Notes: generated from the letters alone by a model not told the origin. Shown: positions 49,967 through 64,000, counted from the first letter of the stretch. The stretch: 64,000 bases of DNA from Varroa destructor (GCF_002443255.2 NW_019211458.1:40331170-40395169); one strand, 5' to 3'. Translations and numbers: made by a program.

Positions 49967-52900
49967 TATATCAAACGAAACGGCGGTAGCCGAATAAGGT
50001 TAGGTCATGCAAAATATGTGCTCAGGAGCGCATGGTGGGCTATTACAAATGCTGGCAAGGAAGAAGTATGGAGGCCTTGCAGCAATCCAAAAACGATCAC
50101 AAAGCTTCACTCCCCAACCGGAAAACGTATCTCACTACTCGGCTTTCAACCGCTTTCACGCTCAGCCTCGTTAAACAAAAAAAATCATGTCAAGTAACAG
50201 CATACATACGAGCGGCGAAGGAGCTGTCTGTGAATTCAGACAGGACTTCTGGGTAGTTTAAACGTACTTTCTTACCGGTTCCGGGATTCTACTGAATTAA
50301 ACGTTGTGTTTGGGTACAGTTTTATACGTACTTTCACGTTGTTTTTTTTTCGATAACATTTAAAGCGGTCCAATCTATGGAGCTACACTCAGTTTGATTC
50401 CGGCAGCAGTACTCATTTTCCACGATAAGGTAAGTCCGTAGAAGGTCGCGGCTGTAGAATTGTTTAATCAATTTTAACTTGTGCTTATTTCAGTAGCAGT
50501 GGATGATGGCTCTCAAAGAAAAGCATATTTTTCACATGCGTCTACGATATTCTTTAAACAATATAAATTACTCCATCTACCAGCAACTTTTAATACTATT
50601 AACTTCACAAGTGAGATTTAAGCTTTTTGACTGTACTATATTTAGAATGTGCGTTTTCCTTAGAAAAAATGAATCATCTTCTTTGTTAGTCGATCACATA
50701 GGATACTAAGTGCCAGAAAATCATTTTACCTTGCTCACTGATGTTCCGAATGGAACGCACGCTTCAAAGAAGGTTCTAATTTATTATAATGTGTGGCTAT
50801 GACACCAGTGATTTTTTCTTGAAACCTTATATTTAAAGGTCATGTAAAATTTTCGAGACGTCTGTTTCTGGAGTACATCGTGTCTACGAATGACCCCGAC
50901 CAAAGTTGTGGAGAAGTACTACATAGAAGAAGTCCTTCGTTGGCGAGGGTACTAAGGAAAGGAAGAGCTCCGACCCCGTCGGTGCCAAACGACGCGTTGC
51001 TTTGGTCAGTTACAGTTGCTGCCACCAACGCCATACTGGCTGTTGCGGTCGCTACTGTGTCAGCCATCATTCGCATCCGCACAAGAGGTCTTTTGTCGTC
51101 ACCGCCTGCAAAAAGCCTTTTCGTCTAACGTTCGAGCTTCACGTCCATATGGCCAGACTACAGCATCCAAGAAAGAAAAAAATAATGCCAACAAGAGTGC
51201 GTTCAAGTCGCAAAAGGTGGGTCGCTCCAGAATGGTCGTACCTGGTGTATATCTCTACTTTGTTTGTTTGTGTATACGTACAAATGTGTCCACGTAATTC
51301 CTCTTGGTGGCTTCTGCCTTACTGCGGTAGCTACGGTACAGTTTCATAGGGCTAAAGTGGGATGGAAAGTAGGATGCTGGGAACTGCTGGCAGAAGCAAA
51401 CAAAGAGTAGAATGACGACTACATGTTTCTTCGCTTCTATGTCCTCATACGCGTAGTTCATCATAGCCTGCTGTTCCCATTACTTTCCCTCATTACCAGC
51501 ACTTTCGCCTCTGGTGGCACACTTTCCACGTCACTTTCCTCACCGCTATACCCATTCTGGTCATCATTTTAACTTTCCGTCATCCAGACACATGCAAGGG
51601 TGAAGGAGAAATTGTGTGTTTCGCGCAATTAATTGAGGCTATTTCGGCGATGGCAGCAAGACCGACGGTACCACTAAAATAATACCAACAATAGTAAAAG
51701 GTCCATGAACATGGCATGAAGGGTCAGGCGACCAGGTGGACCGAGGACATAAATGGCGACGCCAGGAAAACTGCAGCGCTGACGAACCTTGCCAGCGAAA
51801 CTTAGGATGATGCTGACGGCTCTGACGTTGCCGGCTTTATTTCGGACGGATTTGGACCTAAACCTGCTACTGGCCCTCGTACGGTTGCCTGCCATTATGA
51901 GAAGGTATGTTCGCCACATAAAATAGTTTGATGATGAAAGCCCCCTTCTCAGCTGTCTCCCTTTTTCTACTCTCGCTTTCCTGTTAGTCCGTAGAAGGGT
52001 CGTTCTACCTCAAATTGATAGGACCTTGACAAGACGCATCATCCGAAGCCTTTTTGTTCTCACTTTCCAATCTCTGCCATTGCTTTTTCTTACGAACAGC
52101 AAAGAGCTAGGAGCCTTGTAAGCGCCGCGGTACTAACCCTTTTTCAACGTTCGCGCTCTAACGTTCTTTCAATTAGTAGCCGCTGGTCAGGTGACAAGAA
52201 GGAGCGCAGTAGCCCCATAGACACCCATACAAACTCAAGCGCAAGTACACAGAGACTAAGGCCTGTAGAATAGGACCACGCAGTTTCCTGCGAGAATGGC
52301 AATTTTCGACAGCGCGCTGACAGCGAGGCCTCATCGAAAACGGGACAGCAGGGATAAACGAAAGGGTGAGTATATGTACAGAACTGGATCGGTATACACA
52401 AACGCAAGGGATTGACGCAACGTATGGAGGACGTAAAGTAGTTGTAGATGGGCTGGAGTGGGAAACGCAGGTGTCACTTGCAGAAGTCTCCGCATACAGG
52501 GAAGGCCCATAGACACACAAAGCCGAGCGATATGCGACTCAGCTATCGGGTACCTTACCAAGCTTCCTCTAGTAGCACCTTATAGGGCTATCGTAGTGGT
52601 GACCAGTTGTCTGTTTAACTCCATCGGCGTCCTGTTAGTGAGAGATAATGCTAATTATCATCGACGGCGATGCTCATTAATCATCCACCTAATAGAAATG
52701 CAGACCTTTCTATGATCATGAGTAGAAGTAGCTAAAGAATGCGCCCAACGTAACAACCGCGTTCCTTCTATTTTTGATTGCTAACAAGTCCACTACGTTC
52801 TAATCCCTAGAAGTTGGGAATGAAAACGGTGCATCCTTTTAAAACCTGCCGCTAAATTTCATCATTCAAAGTGGTAGGTATGGCCAGAAAACAAAGTATT

Positions 52901-54519
52901 GGCCTTAATTAATTAAGTATTCTAGGAGCGATAGACAAGATCAGCAACCCCGTTTTTCAAATATGAAGAATTGTATGTTTGTTTAGACTGTTATGATCGC
53001 CTAGAAGAATACAAAGAATTGTTATCATAGCAGTTCCTATCTGCTTTCATTTTTACACGATACTTGAATCGACAAAATGCTTTGTGTTCTATGTGATATT
53101 GATGTGTGATATAGACTGTCACTACAATTATTTGTGCTTTACGTTGTGAGCGATTCACGCTTTATTCAGATTTTTATTTTACCTTGTTATTATAAGAACA
53201 TGAATCATATTTGATCATTTTTAAGCTGCACGTTTTCGGAGACTAAAAAACTGAGTGAAGTTTTTCTAAACAAACTGAAAAATTCAAATATACGTAGAAG
53301 TACAGCATACTAAATATATATAAAATAGGTTTGTTAGGACGCATTTAGCACATTTTATTAAGCATTACTCTTCTACGGCTCTGATATATACCATCCATAA
53401 AAAAAAAAACTTCGGAGTTTTAAAAAATCTAAAATCACGTGCGCGTTAATCATCGCCAAAGGAATGGATGATGCTCTGAGTTACGTTTTTATTAGGAGCG
53501 CCATGTCAGAGTACGTATCTATGTTTTCTATTAGAATCTTTAACTTCTTTTTACCTTGCAATAGACTTGCGTCAGTAAACAATGGTAAAGGGTGCTGAAG
53601 GCTCAGACAGGCTAGATGAATTCGTATTGAAATGAGTTTTAACAAAGTTATTCCACAACTTTCCTACGCGCTGAGCATTTTTGCGATGGCTAAGAGATCA
53701 AGTCAACTTGAATTCTTATTGTGTGCTGTGATACCAGTATTTCTCCAAGATCGCTGAAAGAACTATGTTTTTCAGTCCTATGCTAGTAATATTATTATTA
53801 AAATAGCTCGGCATAAACTTCCCATTAGCCAGCAAGAAGGGTAAAAACGAGGACATGAACAATTGGAACTCTTTTTTGTTTACAAACAAATGTGTTGTAT
53901 CTGATGCTTTTATGCTGCAGATGTTGGCAATGGGAGGCCAGACTAGTCCCGAGAGACCTAAGAACCAACGAGAGCTAACTCAACATTAAATCTTAGGCAA
54001 GAAGAGAAGCAGTTGTTCGTTTGAGACGAAAGGCAATTTCTGTTCTAAGCAAGTCAGATCAAGTAAAAAAAAACAGGCAACGTAGGGGGCGGTACAAAAC
54101 TCTATAAGCAAAAGCTATTTACTAGCGATTACAGTAAACTGTAGCCCATCAATAGTCTTCAATATTACTTATTGCTATATTAATTAAGGTTATATTTTGA
54201 AGAAACAGGAATTATATTACTAGAATATGCCTCATCACGCTCAAATAAAAAACATTCACTTAATGCTTTTTTAACTTCTAAATTTAGAATTCTATATATA
54301 GATTACAAGCTAATTCGGCCAACTTTGAAATTGAAGAACTTTCGAAATACGCGCCGCTAGCAGACAAAATTTGGCTAGCAACTACCTCAATCACCCGAAA
54401 ACTTTTAGGCAAAAACCAGTGGAGTTTAACCCAGCCGAAATGAGTTTAGACAGAAAAATATAACTTAGTCTCGAAAATCAACACCCCCTGAGTAGGTGTT
54501 GTTGCTCGAAGGCCGCAGT
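49967..54519. other. No confident gene; possible orphan exons
   Basis: After a GCTTATTTCAG acceptor, 50492-50608 carries an ATG frame (MALKEKHIFHMRLRYSLNN...) ending at CAA|GTGAGA, with a possible 5' untranslated exon ending at GATAAG|GTAAGT near 50430. Next exons were not found. The frames at 50840-51128 on both strands mirror each other and are not supported. The rest shows nothing recognisable. Confidence 0.35.
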
Positions 54520-55420
54520 GCAAAATTCATCGAAGATTGGTGAATACATTTGGTAAGAGAGCCTTAAGCGAAAGCACAGTTTGTAAACGGTAAAAAATGT
54601 TTGAAATGAGAAGGAGATCAAAGATCAGTGTAAAAGTGATCAGGCGTTGGGTCTTGAATGACAACAGCGCATTTTCACCGTCGAGGAAGCTTTTGACAAA
54701 CAAAGATCATAAAGTTAAATTATTAAAGAATTGTAACTCAAGCACTGAAAATGCCGAAAATAAGTAAAAATGGAGTCCTTTATAGGTTGATTGCAGGTCA
54801 ATTGGAAATGCATACGGTGTATTCTATGTGCAACTCACAGAGTTCCAAGCCGCCTGGAGCATATGATCTCCATAGACAAAACATGGTTCAATTTCTACCG
54901 CCAATCAAAGAGAGATCAAGCAAAAGGATTGCATAGCCTTGGAGAGAAATCAAATTCGGTGGTAATGTCGAGTACGTTCGGACGTAAGGTGATAGCAGTA
55001 CTTGCCATTAACATAATGGGCATCTGCCGCTATAAGGCATTTGCTGAAAATGACACGATGAATGCAGTTCGCTATCTCGGGTTCCTCAGAAGACTCATGA
55101 ATTGTTGGCATGGCAATAGAGAGCATGTAGTTTGGTTACTTAATGAACAAATCATCATCGTTATGCTTCAATTACTTCTGGATTGACCAAAGGAATATTG
55201 ATCATTGACTTCAACGCGCATATATTCCCGATCTAAGTCCTTGTGGTTGAAGGGCTCTTCATGCGATAGGAAAGATAGCAGGTGGGTAAGCGTATCTCAC
55301 TATCGACCTACTACTAGAAGAATGGAAAGGCTGATGGTTCAGAAGCTGCGTATAAATTAAAAGTTGTCAGAGCGCTGACATAAATCTGTAAAACGCAAAA
55401 AGTATTTTTAATACAACTTA
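54520..55420 (+). mobile_element. mariner/Tc1-like DNA transposon fossil
   Basis: Across about 900 bp the plus strand shows a mariner transposase in pieces: FGKRALSESTVCKR (helix-turn-helix region), MISIDKTWFNFYRQSKRDQ (the D-E-T-W-type block holding the first catalytic Asp), VVMSSTFGRKVIAVLAINIM (the strand before the second catalytic region) and, further on, a YSPDLSPCG-like reading near 55225. Several frames and stops separate the blocks, and the second catalytic Asp region is not preserved as H-D-N-A. I did not find terminal inverted repeats. It is long inactive. Confidence 0.7.
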
Positions 55421-56084
55421 AAAAATCATCGCTATAGCCCAGCTAGCTCGAAGGTTTCTCCTCAAAAAAAATTATTTCAAAGTCCGCCGGATTCATTTGT
55501 AACAACCTAATATATTGTAATTGTAAGATGACGTCCACCATGAAATAAGAGAATAAGTTTGCGTAATACTGATAATTCCCGTAGAAATGCGTCAGTGTGT
55601 GATGCTCTCTGTAGTAACGTATATGCCTTACTAACAAAAATATATGAATATAGACATTTAGATATTAGCGGCAGATTTTATACATGGCAAACGGATACAG
55701 AGAGCACTAAAGTATAATTAACGAGTTCAGAGGTCCAATAACGCTGCTAGGTCAATTACTCATATATGGACCAGTGTTACGGTTTAATGTGTCCAACTTG
55801 TCAAAGCCCTTAGCATCCAGGTGGTATTAAATTTAGTATAAGTCTTTCAGTTTTTACGTTATTTGTAAGCAATTCACCTTTATTACACGTATTTCATGTA
55901 TTTTTCGTACATCCACATAGACATATGTATCCAGGCATCAAATTGTGTTACAAAACCATTAAATTGACAATGATATGATATACCCTATAATGGAACCAAC
56001 CATAGCAATTACCAGACGTTCCGTTGAATTGATCAACAGTGACTCAGCAGCTCCAACACACTGACTAATTGCGGAAGTCTTTCA

Positions 56085-56260
56085 CAGCGACTACCACAGA
56101 TTAGGGGCTGTTTTGCAGACAGATGCATTGGGTTGCTCTAAGTCAGTACAGAAGCGTAGGCCATGGATAAGCTTTTTATGGAGCTGGAAACAGGCCAGCA
56201 GAAACTGTGATGCTCTAAGGAACGAAAGAACGAATCAACTGCATGATGCCATGCAGATAT
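56085..56260 (+). mobile_element. Possible LTR-retrotransposon RNase H scrap
   Basis: One open stretch reads YHRLGAVLQTDALGCSKSV and later SRNCDALRNE, reminiscent of the 'G.GAVL.Q...YASR.L...E.NY...E.E' block of Ty3/gypsy RNase H. No flanking reverse transcriptase, integrase or repeat was seen. The similarity is weak and could be chance. Confidence 0.25.
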
Positions 56261-58752
56261 GCCCTTAAAAATGCCAAAAGAGTAACAAGAAGTGAGACCA
56301 AGTCCGTTGGTGCACATTAAAACCCGGATAATATTGCATTTATTGGTAGAAAAAACGATTGGCTAAAATGAACAATCGAAAATTAGCCATGTATATAAAT
56401 GTATTCTGTACGTATGCAAATAGGATACTGCGCGAACTTATTTGGATCAGGTACTGTCCAACGATATACAATAAAGAGCTCTGTGTATTAAGCTTTATGC
56501 GATCGAAAGATACTGACAATACTATATATATGAATATAATAGACAACGTCGCCCGTTTGTGGCTTCGATTAACTAACTTGTTTGATACGTTTTGTTATAC
56601 AGATAGAATATTCTATAATATTATTGTGCGCGAGAATCGCATTTTACCAAAGTTGTCTCAAAAACTACTTTACTAAGGAGATAAGAACTGCAAGCAGTTA
56701 GGTAGTGGACGGATAGCACAACTTTAATAGGATCGTTAGCATTATGGAAACATAGTTTCTGTAGTTCGTTACTGGACTCCTTTCCGCTCTATACTTTGCC
56801 ATTAAGGCAATTTGATCTCTTTGGCCATGTACAACAGTACGGGACCAACAAAATAAGTTAGGCAGGGTAAATCCTGGACTACATAGTTTTAATCCTCGGT
56901 TACTACAGTCAACCAAGGCGAAAATGTTTTTTCTTGAATTCACTTTTCTCAAAAGCTCCACCCATTTTCCCTTTTTACCCTTCAGATCTCTCCATTAGCG
57001 CAGATCCCACATCTTGTTCCGCCATCATCGTCGTTTCCATAGTGGTTCCCCTCAATATTTCCTTAAATTCACTCTACCTTCTTCGACAAAAATGTATGGC
57101 TTTCCAAAACATGCCATTGTTCAGCGAATACGGAGATATATACAGCCGCTGTCTCTACAACGATTTCTCACCTATAGTCTAGATGACTATAGTCGAAGTG
57201 TGGTTATGAGGGCTATCTTATTACAAAAAAATTCGCCGGGATATGAGCCTAGAGACGCTTGGAATGGCCCACGCCGGTAGCTTGCTTTTTCCCTCGTTCG
57301 TAATATGCCTGCGCACTTCATGAGCGATGCAGTCGCATGTTTCAACAGGACGCAGCGAAGAACCAAACCACACTCAGGCCGGCTTCGCGCGACCGGGATA
57401 CTAAGCGCTATGAACGACTTATTTTGTTGCCGCTTTAAAGCTGGCCTTCTCTTCCACTTTTAGATAAGAAGTAGCAGTACGGCCATCGGGTCCCTCACGA
57501 TTCATAGCAGCACGGGCACTTAGACCACATGAAAAGTCTTGCTCCATTTCTTTTTTTCTGAACTTACTTTTATACGGCTTCAGAAGAGTTCTCGTTTCTA
57601 GGGCTCTCTTTGCTGTCCGTTACCGATGGCTGGTTCGATTGAACCTAGCAAAAGTAAAAATGGGAGAAGCTCGCCGCGACAGTGGCGGGCACTCTACAAA
57701 GTAGAAGCACGGTGGCAGGACCAAATTTAAAGTTCGCGGAGATAGTTGCAATGACAGAACTGAGCATGGCCTAAACAAGCAGGTTACTTCCTATCCCTGT
57801 AGTTCTATCTGCTGCGGCGGCGGCTCATGCTATATCCGTCCGTTTGCTGGCCCGTTTGCGCAGCTAGAGTTTGAGCACCTGCACTAGTGTATTGGGAGTA
57901 TACAACAAATATATATCTGAGCGCTTCGTTTCATAGTGAAATCGGTCGCATGTTGTTCCTTATCGACTGGTCCGCCGACGACTTCCCAAGCTTTTCTGAT
58001 TCCCTTAGTTTTTCTCTTTCCTTTTTTCTTTTCCTACCTTATTTTTTCCTCCGTTTATGTTCCAAGGGTGCGGATAAAAGATTGGTTGGTGAATGCGCGT
58101 ATAAGAGCGACAGAGAATTTTTGCTTCGTCAGTGATGAGCCCTATAACGCTCTGGGTCTTTCTGCCATTATGCAAAGCAAGTTTGGCCTATACGTCCTGG
58201 GCATGGTCACAGCCGGCAGTAAGAACGTCTTTCTCATTACAATCACACCACTGCTGCCCGTTACCATTACCGCGGCCGCACTACCATCATGTGCCGTTTC
58301 GACCGTTGCAGAGGTACCGATCAAGCGGTATTTACCTACATCATTGTAATCTGCCCCTCCCACGCTTCATGCAACCAATTCACACAAACAGACGATAGAG
58401 TAATAGGGCCGACCAAGCCGACTCTTACGTAGAAGTGCCACTCTTTTATCCGAACCTCACTAGTTTTCGTCGCTTTCAGCGGCAGCGGGCTTTTCGTGGG
58501 TTTTTTCTTCGACCCAATGCTTTTTCTATTTTCCCATATCCCTGCTCCCTTCATTGCCACGGTATTTCTTGCTGCTTGAGTACACTCCGCACAATGGTAG
58601 CAGTAGTCATCCAGAAGCAGAACGCAGACGACTAGCCTCTTCCAGCACTCTGTTCTGTCAGCCTGAATGAGGCAGATTGTGTGGCCAGGAGCACCGCCAT
58701 GAGGTACAAAAGTAGAGAGAGACACAGAAGGAAAATGAAAAAGGAAGATTTA

Positions 58753-58767
58753 GGGGGGGGGGGGGGG
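58753..58767. repeat. Poly(G) run
   Basis: Fifteen consecutive G bases in unannotated DNA; prone to length error. Confidence 0.85.
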
Positions 58768-59676
58768 TCCTCGTTACCAAATAGGCCATTGCCATCTTCT
58801 ATCTTCGTGACTCGAACAGTCAAGCTAGCTCTCTGCCTATCTGGCCTGTATTGCCAACCGGCCTATCCGTAGAAAACTCAATACGGGGTCTATCTGTATG
58901 GACCGGCCAAAACAACAGGATGGGCGGGCTTTTTGCTATTAACAGCAACGTGCGAGTTGGGCGATGAGCAAAACGGGCTCAGTGCTTACCAGCATTACAA
59001 ACTGTATGGTCGAATTAACCAGCAATTTAATAGTCGTCAATGTAAGAGTGTTCGTATTCGTTTAAGCCGATGCATACTCGTAAATCGCATTAGAATGTCT
59101 GTCGAATACGATGTGTTTGATTGGTTGTGTAAATTTACTTTAAATCGATAGTTATAATTACGGCTCACTAAAACCTCAGTGGCGAGACGAGCTCGGACAT
59201 GTACGTGGACGTTATATTTCATGGAAATAGAAAAACAGGTACAACAGCTACGCCGACCAGAATGTGTAATAATTTATCTCTATTTGCCAAACAAGTGTTA
59301 GTTCTCTTCTATTTATATTGAGTTAGTTTATAGCTAGTATAATTTTTTGTGCTTGCATGCGAGATTTTATGCAATTTCTTTCGCTATATTTATAAGAAAA
59401 ATTTTCAATGTCGGCTTATAGAGCTGAGCACAGAGGTTAGCCACACATAAAAGGTAAGAAAAATAAAAACGTCAGGAGTTATAGGAATTACTGATACATA
59501 TTTTCGACTTAATTGTAAAACTTTGAACGCTTATCAAAACAATGAGTTGCTTGCCACTCCGCATAGAGCTGATGACAGAGATGTCCTCTGGCGACCTAAA
59601 AGCAAACGCTGAATATACTTTGATTACAATCTGATACACAGTGATTCGCTGTGAACAACAACTTACATCATTCATT

Positions 59677-59678
<2 letters not shown>

Positions 59679-59722
<44 letters not shown>
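59679..59722. repeat. (TA)n microsatellite
   Basis: About 20 TA units, the longest dinucleotide run in the window. Confidence 0.95.
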
Positions 59723-59725
<3 letters not shown>

Positions 59726-62700
59726 TAATATCTAATGTAATATATATGTAAACGTTATTACCATAGATGTTCACGCTGGAGGCTAGCCACTCGTCTGATG
59801 GAACCCAAAAGCAAAACGAGACTGTAGTTCACAAGAATTCCTTGCCATCGTTGGCGTTTCCGAAAGTTTGTTTAGCTTCGCAGTTCTTTTTACGTTACAT
59901 TCTTATCTGAAATTTTACAAACAAAAAATGATCGGATCTCAGAAACATTATATGTTACGACCGAACCTTCGCCGTTATACTATAGATAAGTCTAGCTGCT
60001 CCTGTGCATGTTAATCGGCCAGGGCCAAGTATACCTCCTTATGAGTACGCAGCGTCTGCTTTTGCGACGGAATACTTTTGACTAACTTCATCATCCCTAA
60101 CGCTGTTGTAGATCATTAGCCACAATCACCAAGACATCGTCCAAACTTTGTTCTAGTATGACTGTACCCACCTCCCATTGGCCATTTGCTAGCGGCGTGT
60201 TACGATGACGGAATCACACAACAGCTTGTTATACGTACACGTATCAATGCTGACGCAGCGGAATCGCAACAGCTCGGAGGCTGGCAGGAAGCACTATTGA
60301 ACATCTAACATTAAGGCGGGTGGGGCGCTTGTTCTTTCTCTTTGTATTGCTTTCGTTCGTATCGAAAAATAGATCTGTCTAAGTAGCGAAAGGAGGACAA
60401 GTTTCCCGCTATCCTGGTGCTACGTACACGTCTATTCTGTTCTACCCCGCTTGGCTTTGTCCTAACCTTTCTTTCGGCTCTCAATTCGTGCAGTGTCTTC
60501 TCACTTTTACCTGTCAATCGTCAATCAAAGGCAATGTCAATCGTGTTCGTTTATAGCTTTTGGTCAACTATTGGCTGTAAGTTGAGGGCGAAGGCCGGCG
60601 CTCAGTAGGGTGGACGGTTTGTATGTACCAGTCCGAGGCTACGATACCACTGCTGAAGGCATTGTGTTGACAACCGCTGACACCTCACCCACCAGGCGCT
60701 CCAATAACAGCCAACGGCTAATAGCGATTGGTTCCGGTGTCAGCCAAGACGCAGAAGGCCAATAATGGAACTACGCGGATCAAGCTGCGCATCGAGCTAG
60801 CCAAGTAATGAGCCACAACGTTTCGACTCCGTTGAACTTGGCAGAGGCTTACGGCATGCGTATGTCTGCGCCCGATCTTCCATTCGTGGCATACCTAGAG
60901 ATTATTCGGGAGCGAGAAAGAGACGATGAGAGAGAGGGACGATGAAAAAAGCCGAACGAGCAGCTGGTCGAGTCAGGTGTGATACACGCCTATTATCCTA
61001 TAGTAATGATGCCCGGAAACCGTTGAAGTATACGAAGTCGTTGCTGACAATAAATACTTCCAGTGCTCACAATGATAACGGCACTGGTGGACATTCGTTC
61101 GTCAAACTTCGTTTAGTGGACCTCTAAATTATAAGAATTTTTTTCTTTTTCCGAGAATGTCCTAGAAACAGGCAACTAAACTAGCTAAACGCTCAATGCG
61201 TTCGTCGGTAAGTTTCCATTCGGCAATTGATATCTGACCCATTTCAACAGCAACAAAAACGACAAGCCCAAAAAAGTTTTATTGACTATCAATGGCCAAC
61301 TCCACGGTAACGGGCTGGATAACAACATATTGGCAAGGTCAACTGATTCCAAATTGGCTTCTTTTCCTTCTCATTCAATAGAATAACCGCATCTTCTACT
61401 ATAAAGTGTGGTGCGTAGTACAGGGCCGTGTAGGTCGCCCTCTTAATCTAGAAGCCATTTCAGAAAATAGCCAATGTCGAATAAGGTTCGTGAAGTACGC
61501 TTGTAACAGTAGCACTAAGAATAACGAAGTGCTTTGCTCAATAAGCTGCTTTTAGTAACACGAAGCAGCACGAAAACGAACATTCCACGGCCACTGCTTT
61601 TACTGGTGCTACCGAAGTCGGCATTGCTGAATGAAGCCAACAAGCTTTGCGACTGCTCGGCACGACGAAGTGACTGTAGGCGCTGATGCAGCCACCGACG
61701 TTTCTGCACAAAAAACTAGGCGGCTCTCATGTAGCTTTTGGTGTATCCACGAAGGGCAGCGCGCAACGTTTCAAAATACTCCCCTGAGAAGCGGAAGGCT
61801 TCTGGCATAGGCAGTTTGGGTGGTTGACTGACTGACTGGCTGACATCACGGACACCAGCACAGACTACCCGCATCTGCGCTGCCGAGATAGGGACCCGGC
61901 ATTCACGTATAGATGCACAGGTACTATTGAAGCTGCCATTACGGGTCAGAGACATTGCAACTCTGCTGGCTCTATGAGCAGATGGGTTGCCAATGAAGAC
62001 ATTTAGGGGAGAAGCCGGAAGGGGAGAACGAGGGATGCTGCAAGCTCGTGAATGCGGTTTCAATACAGATACAGTACGAATGGTACAGGAAGAGGACGAA
62101 TCGAAAGGAAAGTCAGATTGGCAACATCAGGGATATGCAGGGAACGCTCCATTAGAGGCAAGTCGCAACCTGTTCTGTAAACCCCACGTCCCGCATGCCC
62201 CTCTTTGACGATAGCGAGAGAGACTTTCTATTGGTTAGACTATTCCACCGCCGGTAGCAGCATGTAGTAGAAGCAGTTATAGCATCGGCGGGGTAACCGA
62301 ATAGAATCTTAAGGGCTCCCTACGCACCATTTGGCTCTGTTCACCCCAAATGCCCCGGTCAACGGATCCCGTTTTCCTGCTTCATCAGGTCCTATCTGCT
62401 ATGCACTGCATCGTCCAAACTAGCGACTTGCCCTCCTTTCTCCACTTTTACCTCCAACTCCGACTGCCTCTCCCGGTCTAGAGAATCGACGACCCTCTGA
62501 AATAGATATGTCTTGTTTGTTCGAACCGAATTCGTCTCAGTGAACAGCTCATTCGCTCGGTTTTACCTTATCGCCCAGATGCCCTTCCGATTTGCCTCCT
62601 AAAACGAACTAGCCACGAAGGCAACGCTTTCAGCAGGGACGCCAGCAGTTGACTGTAGTGTTTCACAAGCTATACGCTATCCCTACATTTTATCTCATAG

Positions 62701-64000
62701 TTGAGCCTCTTTTCGTTGTTTGTGATTGAAAACGGGTGGAACGCTGAAAGCCAATGCGCATGGCAATAACAACGGCAAAGAGCAGGCCGCTTCGTGGCAG
62801 TACGAGCTACTTTTGTATTGCTGCTGCCACGCTTTTACTGCTAGGGTCGCGATCACTGTGCCATATATCGCCATCATTTGGTACAAATCGACATGAATAT
62901 CAATTCTTGACGCCACATGAAGGGTACATTGTTTCCGAGTGCATGAGGACAATGGTCGTTACTGGCTGGACCTTCAAAAAAAAAACCGTTAGAAGCGTGC
63001 ATGGCAGTGACTGTGGTGAAATATTATGATAAACTGTAGTGGTGTTTATATTTTGTGCGGAGGAGTTTATAGGGTCAAGTCGGAGACTATATATAGAATG
63101 ATTTCCATATCAACGAAACGCGGAAAGATTCGAATATTTGGCATCACTGGTCATTTTAAACTTCCGCGCCATCTGTGTAAGCAGGCTGGCGAATTCAGAG
63201 GAGCGAAATCCCAGATTTGATATCGATTTGAGATTCAGGGCTATTTCTAAATTATTCGCGTTGTTAATATCACCGTGCAAATACATATGATTTCCGCTGA
63301 ACTTACCGACCGTAATGAGTTCCGTGGCGTTACGGGCAGTATTGTCTACTGTAGGGGTGCTGTTATTAATACCTTTCAGACCATTTAAACAAAGCTCTTA
63401 AACTCGGTCAACTGTGGCTTACCTGCTTGTTATATTATTGTATTTATTTACTCACAAAACTTATTATTATTACTGTCACCCTGGTTACTAATAAATATTA
63501 TGCCTGGTTGCATTTCTGCTCATTTTTTGTCATATATTGTCAAAAAGTATTGTCCACAGCTCGCTTTCTTGCACTACGTTCCGTCAATGGTACTGCATTT
63601 TAGTCTCCGTCCAGCTCTTCTGTAATTATTTTACTCCCTATTACATCGTCGATGTAGTGCTATAGCTGCCGCCGTTTGCAGCGCTATCTGTGTGGGTGTT
63701 TTTTTGATAGCATGCATTGGATCGACCAGTGAACGTTACGCTACACGCTATGTTGGAATGACTGTACATATAGGACATCCATTGGTGGCCATCGTTTTGC
63801 CCAGAGGCACTGTTCAGCGTTGTTCCATTACCAAGTTTTTTTCCCTACAAAAAACTCATGTCTTGTTTCGCGTATCCGAAGGAAGAACATCTCCTTCGTT
63901 GACTTTTTGACATATAGGGCTGTTGTCGACTGAGAAAAATTTGCCTTTAGTCACTCTCGAACTAGTGCGCTTGCCATGATTTGATTTTCGTCCTTCTAGT

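Larger units (their letters stand above)
56261..64000. other. No confident gene
   Basis: Less AT-rich than the left part of the window in places (about 57.3-58.5 and 60-62.7 kb). Frames of 105 codons (56359-56676, plus), 129 codons (58336-58725, minus) and 115 codons (61716-62063, minus) overlap other frames, have no recognisable motif and lack in-phase neighbours. Simple repeats: poly(G) at 58753-58767 and (TA)n at 59679-59722. Confidence 0.4.

Noticed and set aside
50840..51349. Overlapping frames of 80-115 codons on both strands
   Set aside because: Mutually mirrored frames in GC-richer DNA, no motif, no consistent splice phases.
58336..58725. 129-codon minus-strand frame
   Set aside because: No recognisable domain; overlapped by plus-strand frames of similar length; probably chance in less AT-rich DNA.

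Overview
This is animal nuclear DNA: intron-rich and AT-rich, with GT-AG splicing. An arthropod is likely, and a mite or tick is a reasonable guess. The reasons are an ionotropic-receptor (IR) type chemoreceptor gene (a protostome family), an ABCA3-like transporter, a metazoan mitoribosome gene and mariner/LINE debris. No prokaryotic operon, rRNA, tRNA or CRISPR was found. Many exons are short (17-200 nt), so gene models were built by joining exons whose reading phases agree across consensus splice sites.

Layout: (1) 1-4.8 kb, no supported gene, triplet repeats. (2) 4.8-8.2 kb, plus strand, a five-exon gene for an unrecognised 126-aa protein, ending 95 bp before (3) 8.3-12.1 kb, a complete six-exon gene for the GGQ peptidyl-tRNA hydrolase mL62/ICT1. 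(4) 14.5-17.8 kb, minus strand, a complete four-exon gene for a very divergent alpha-tubulin (449 aa) lacking the acidic tail and terminal tyrosine. (5) 18.6-19.8 kb, minus strand, exons of an unrecognised gene. (6) 20.9-29.3 kb, plus strand, an IR/iGluR-type channel gene, intact from the first ligand-binding lobe to the stop. (7) 31.4-43.8 kb, plus strand, an ABCA3-like full transporter in fossil form: two membrane domains and two ATPase domains can be followed in order, with stops, frameshifts and lost catalytic residues; a LINE 3' end lies in one intron. (8) 44.0-46.0 kb, two small candidate genes in convergent orientation. (9) 46-64 kb, no confident gene; a 100-N gap at 49.87 kb, a mariner-like fossil at 54.5-55.4 kb and a possible LTR-element RNase H scrap at 56.1 kb.

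Functionally the genes are unrelated (mitochondrial translation rescue, microtubules, chemosensation, lipid transport). The main points of interest are the unusual alpha-tubulin, the dead ABCA gene beside a live receptor gene, and several small multi-exon proteins with no recognised family. Coordinates of the tubulin, ICT1 and IR exons come from splice-phase bookkeeping and should be good to the base; those of the ABCA fossil are approximate.
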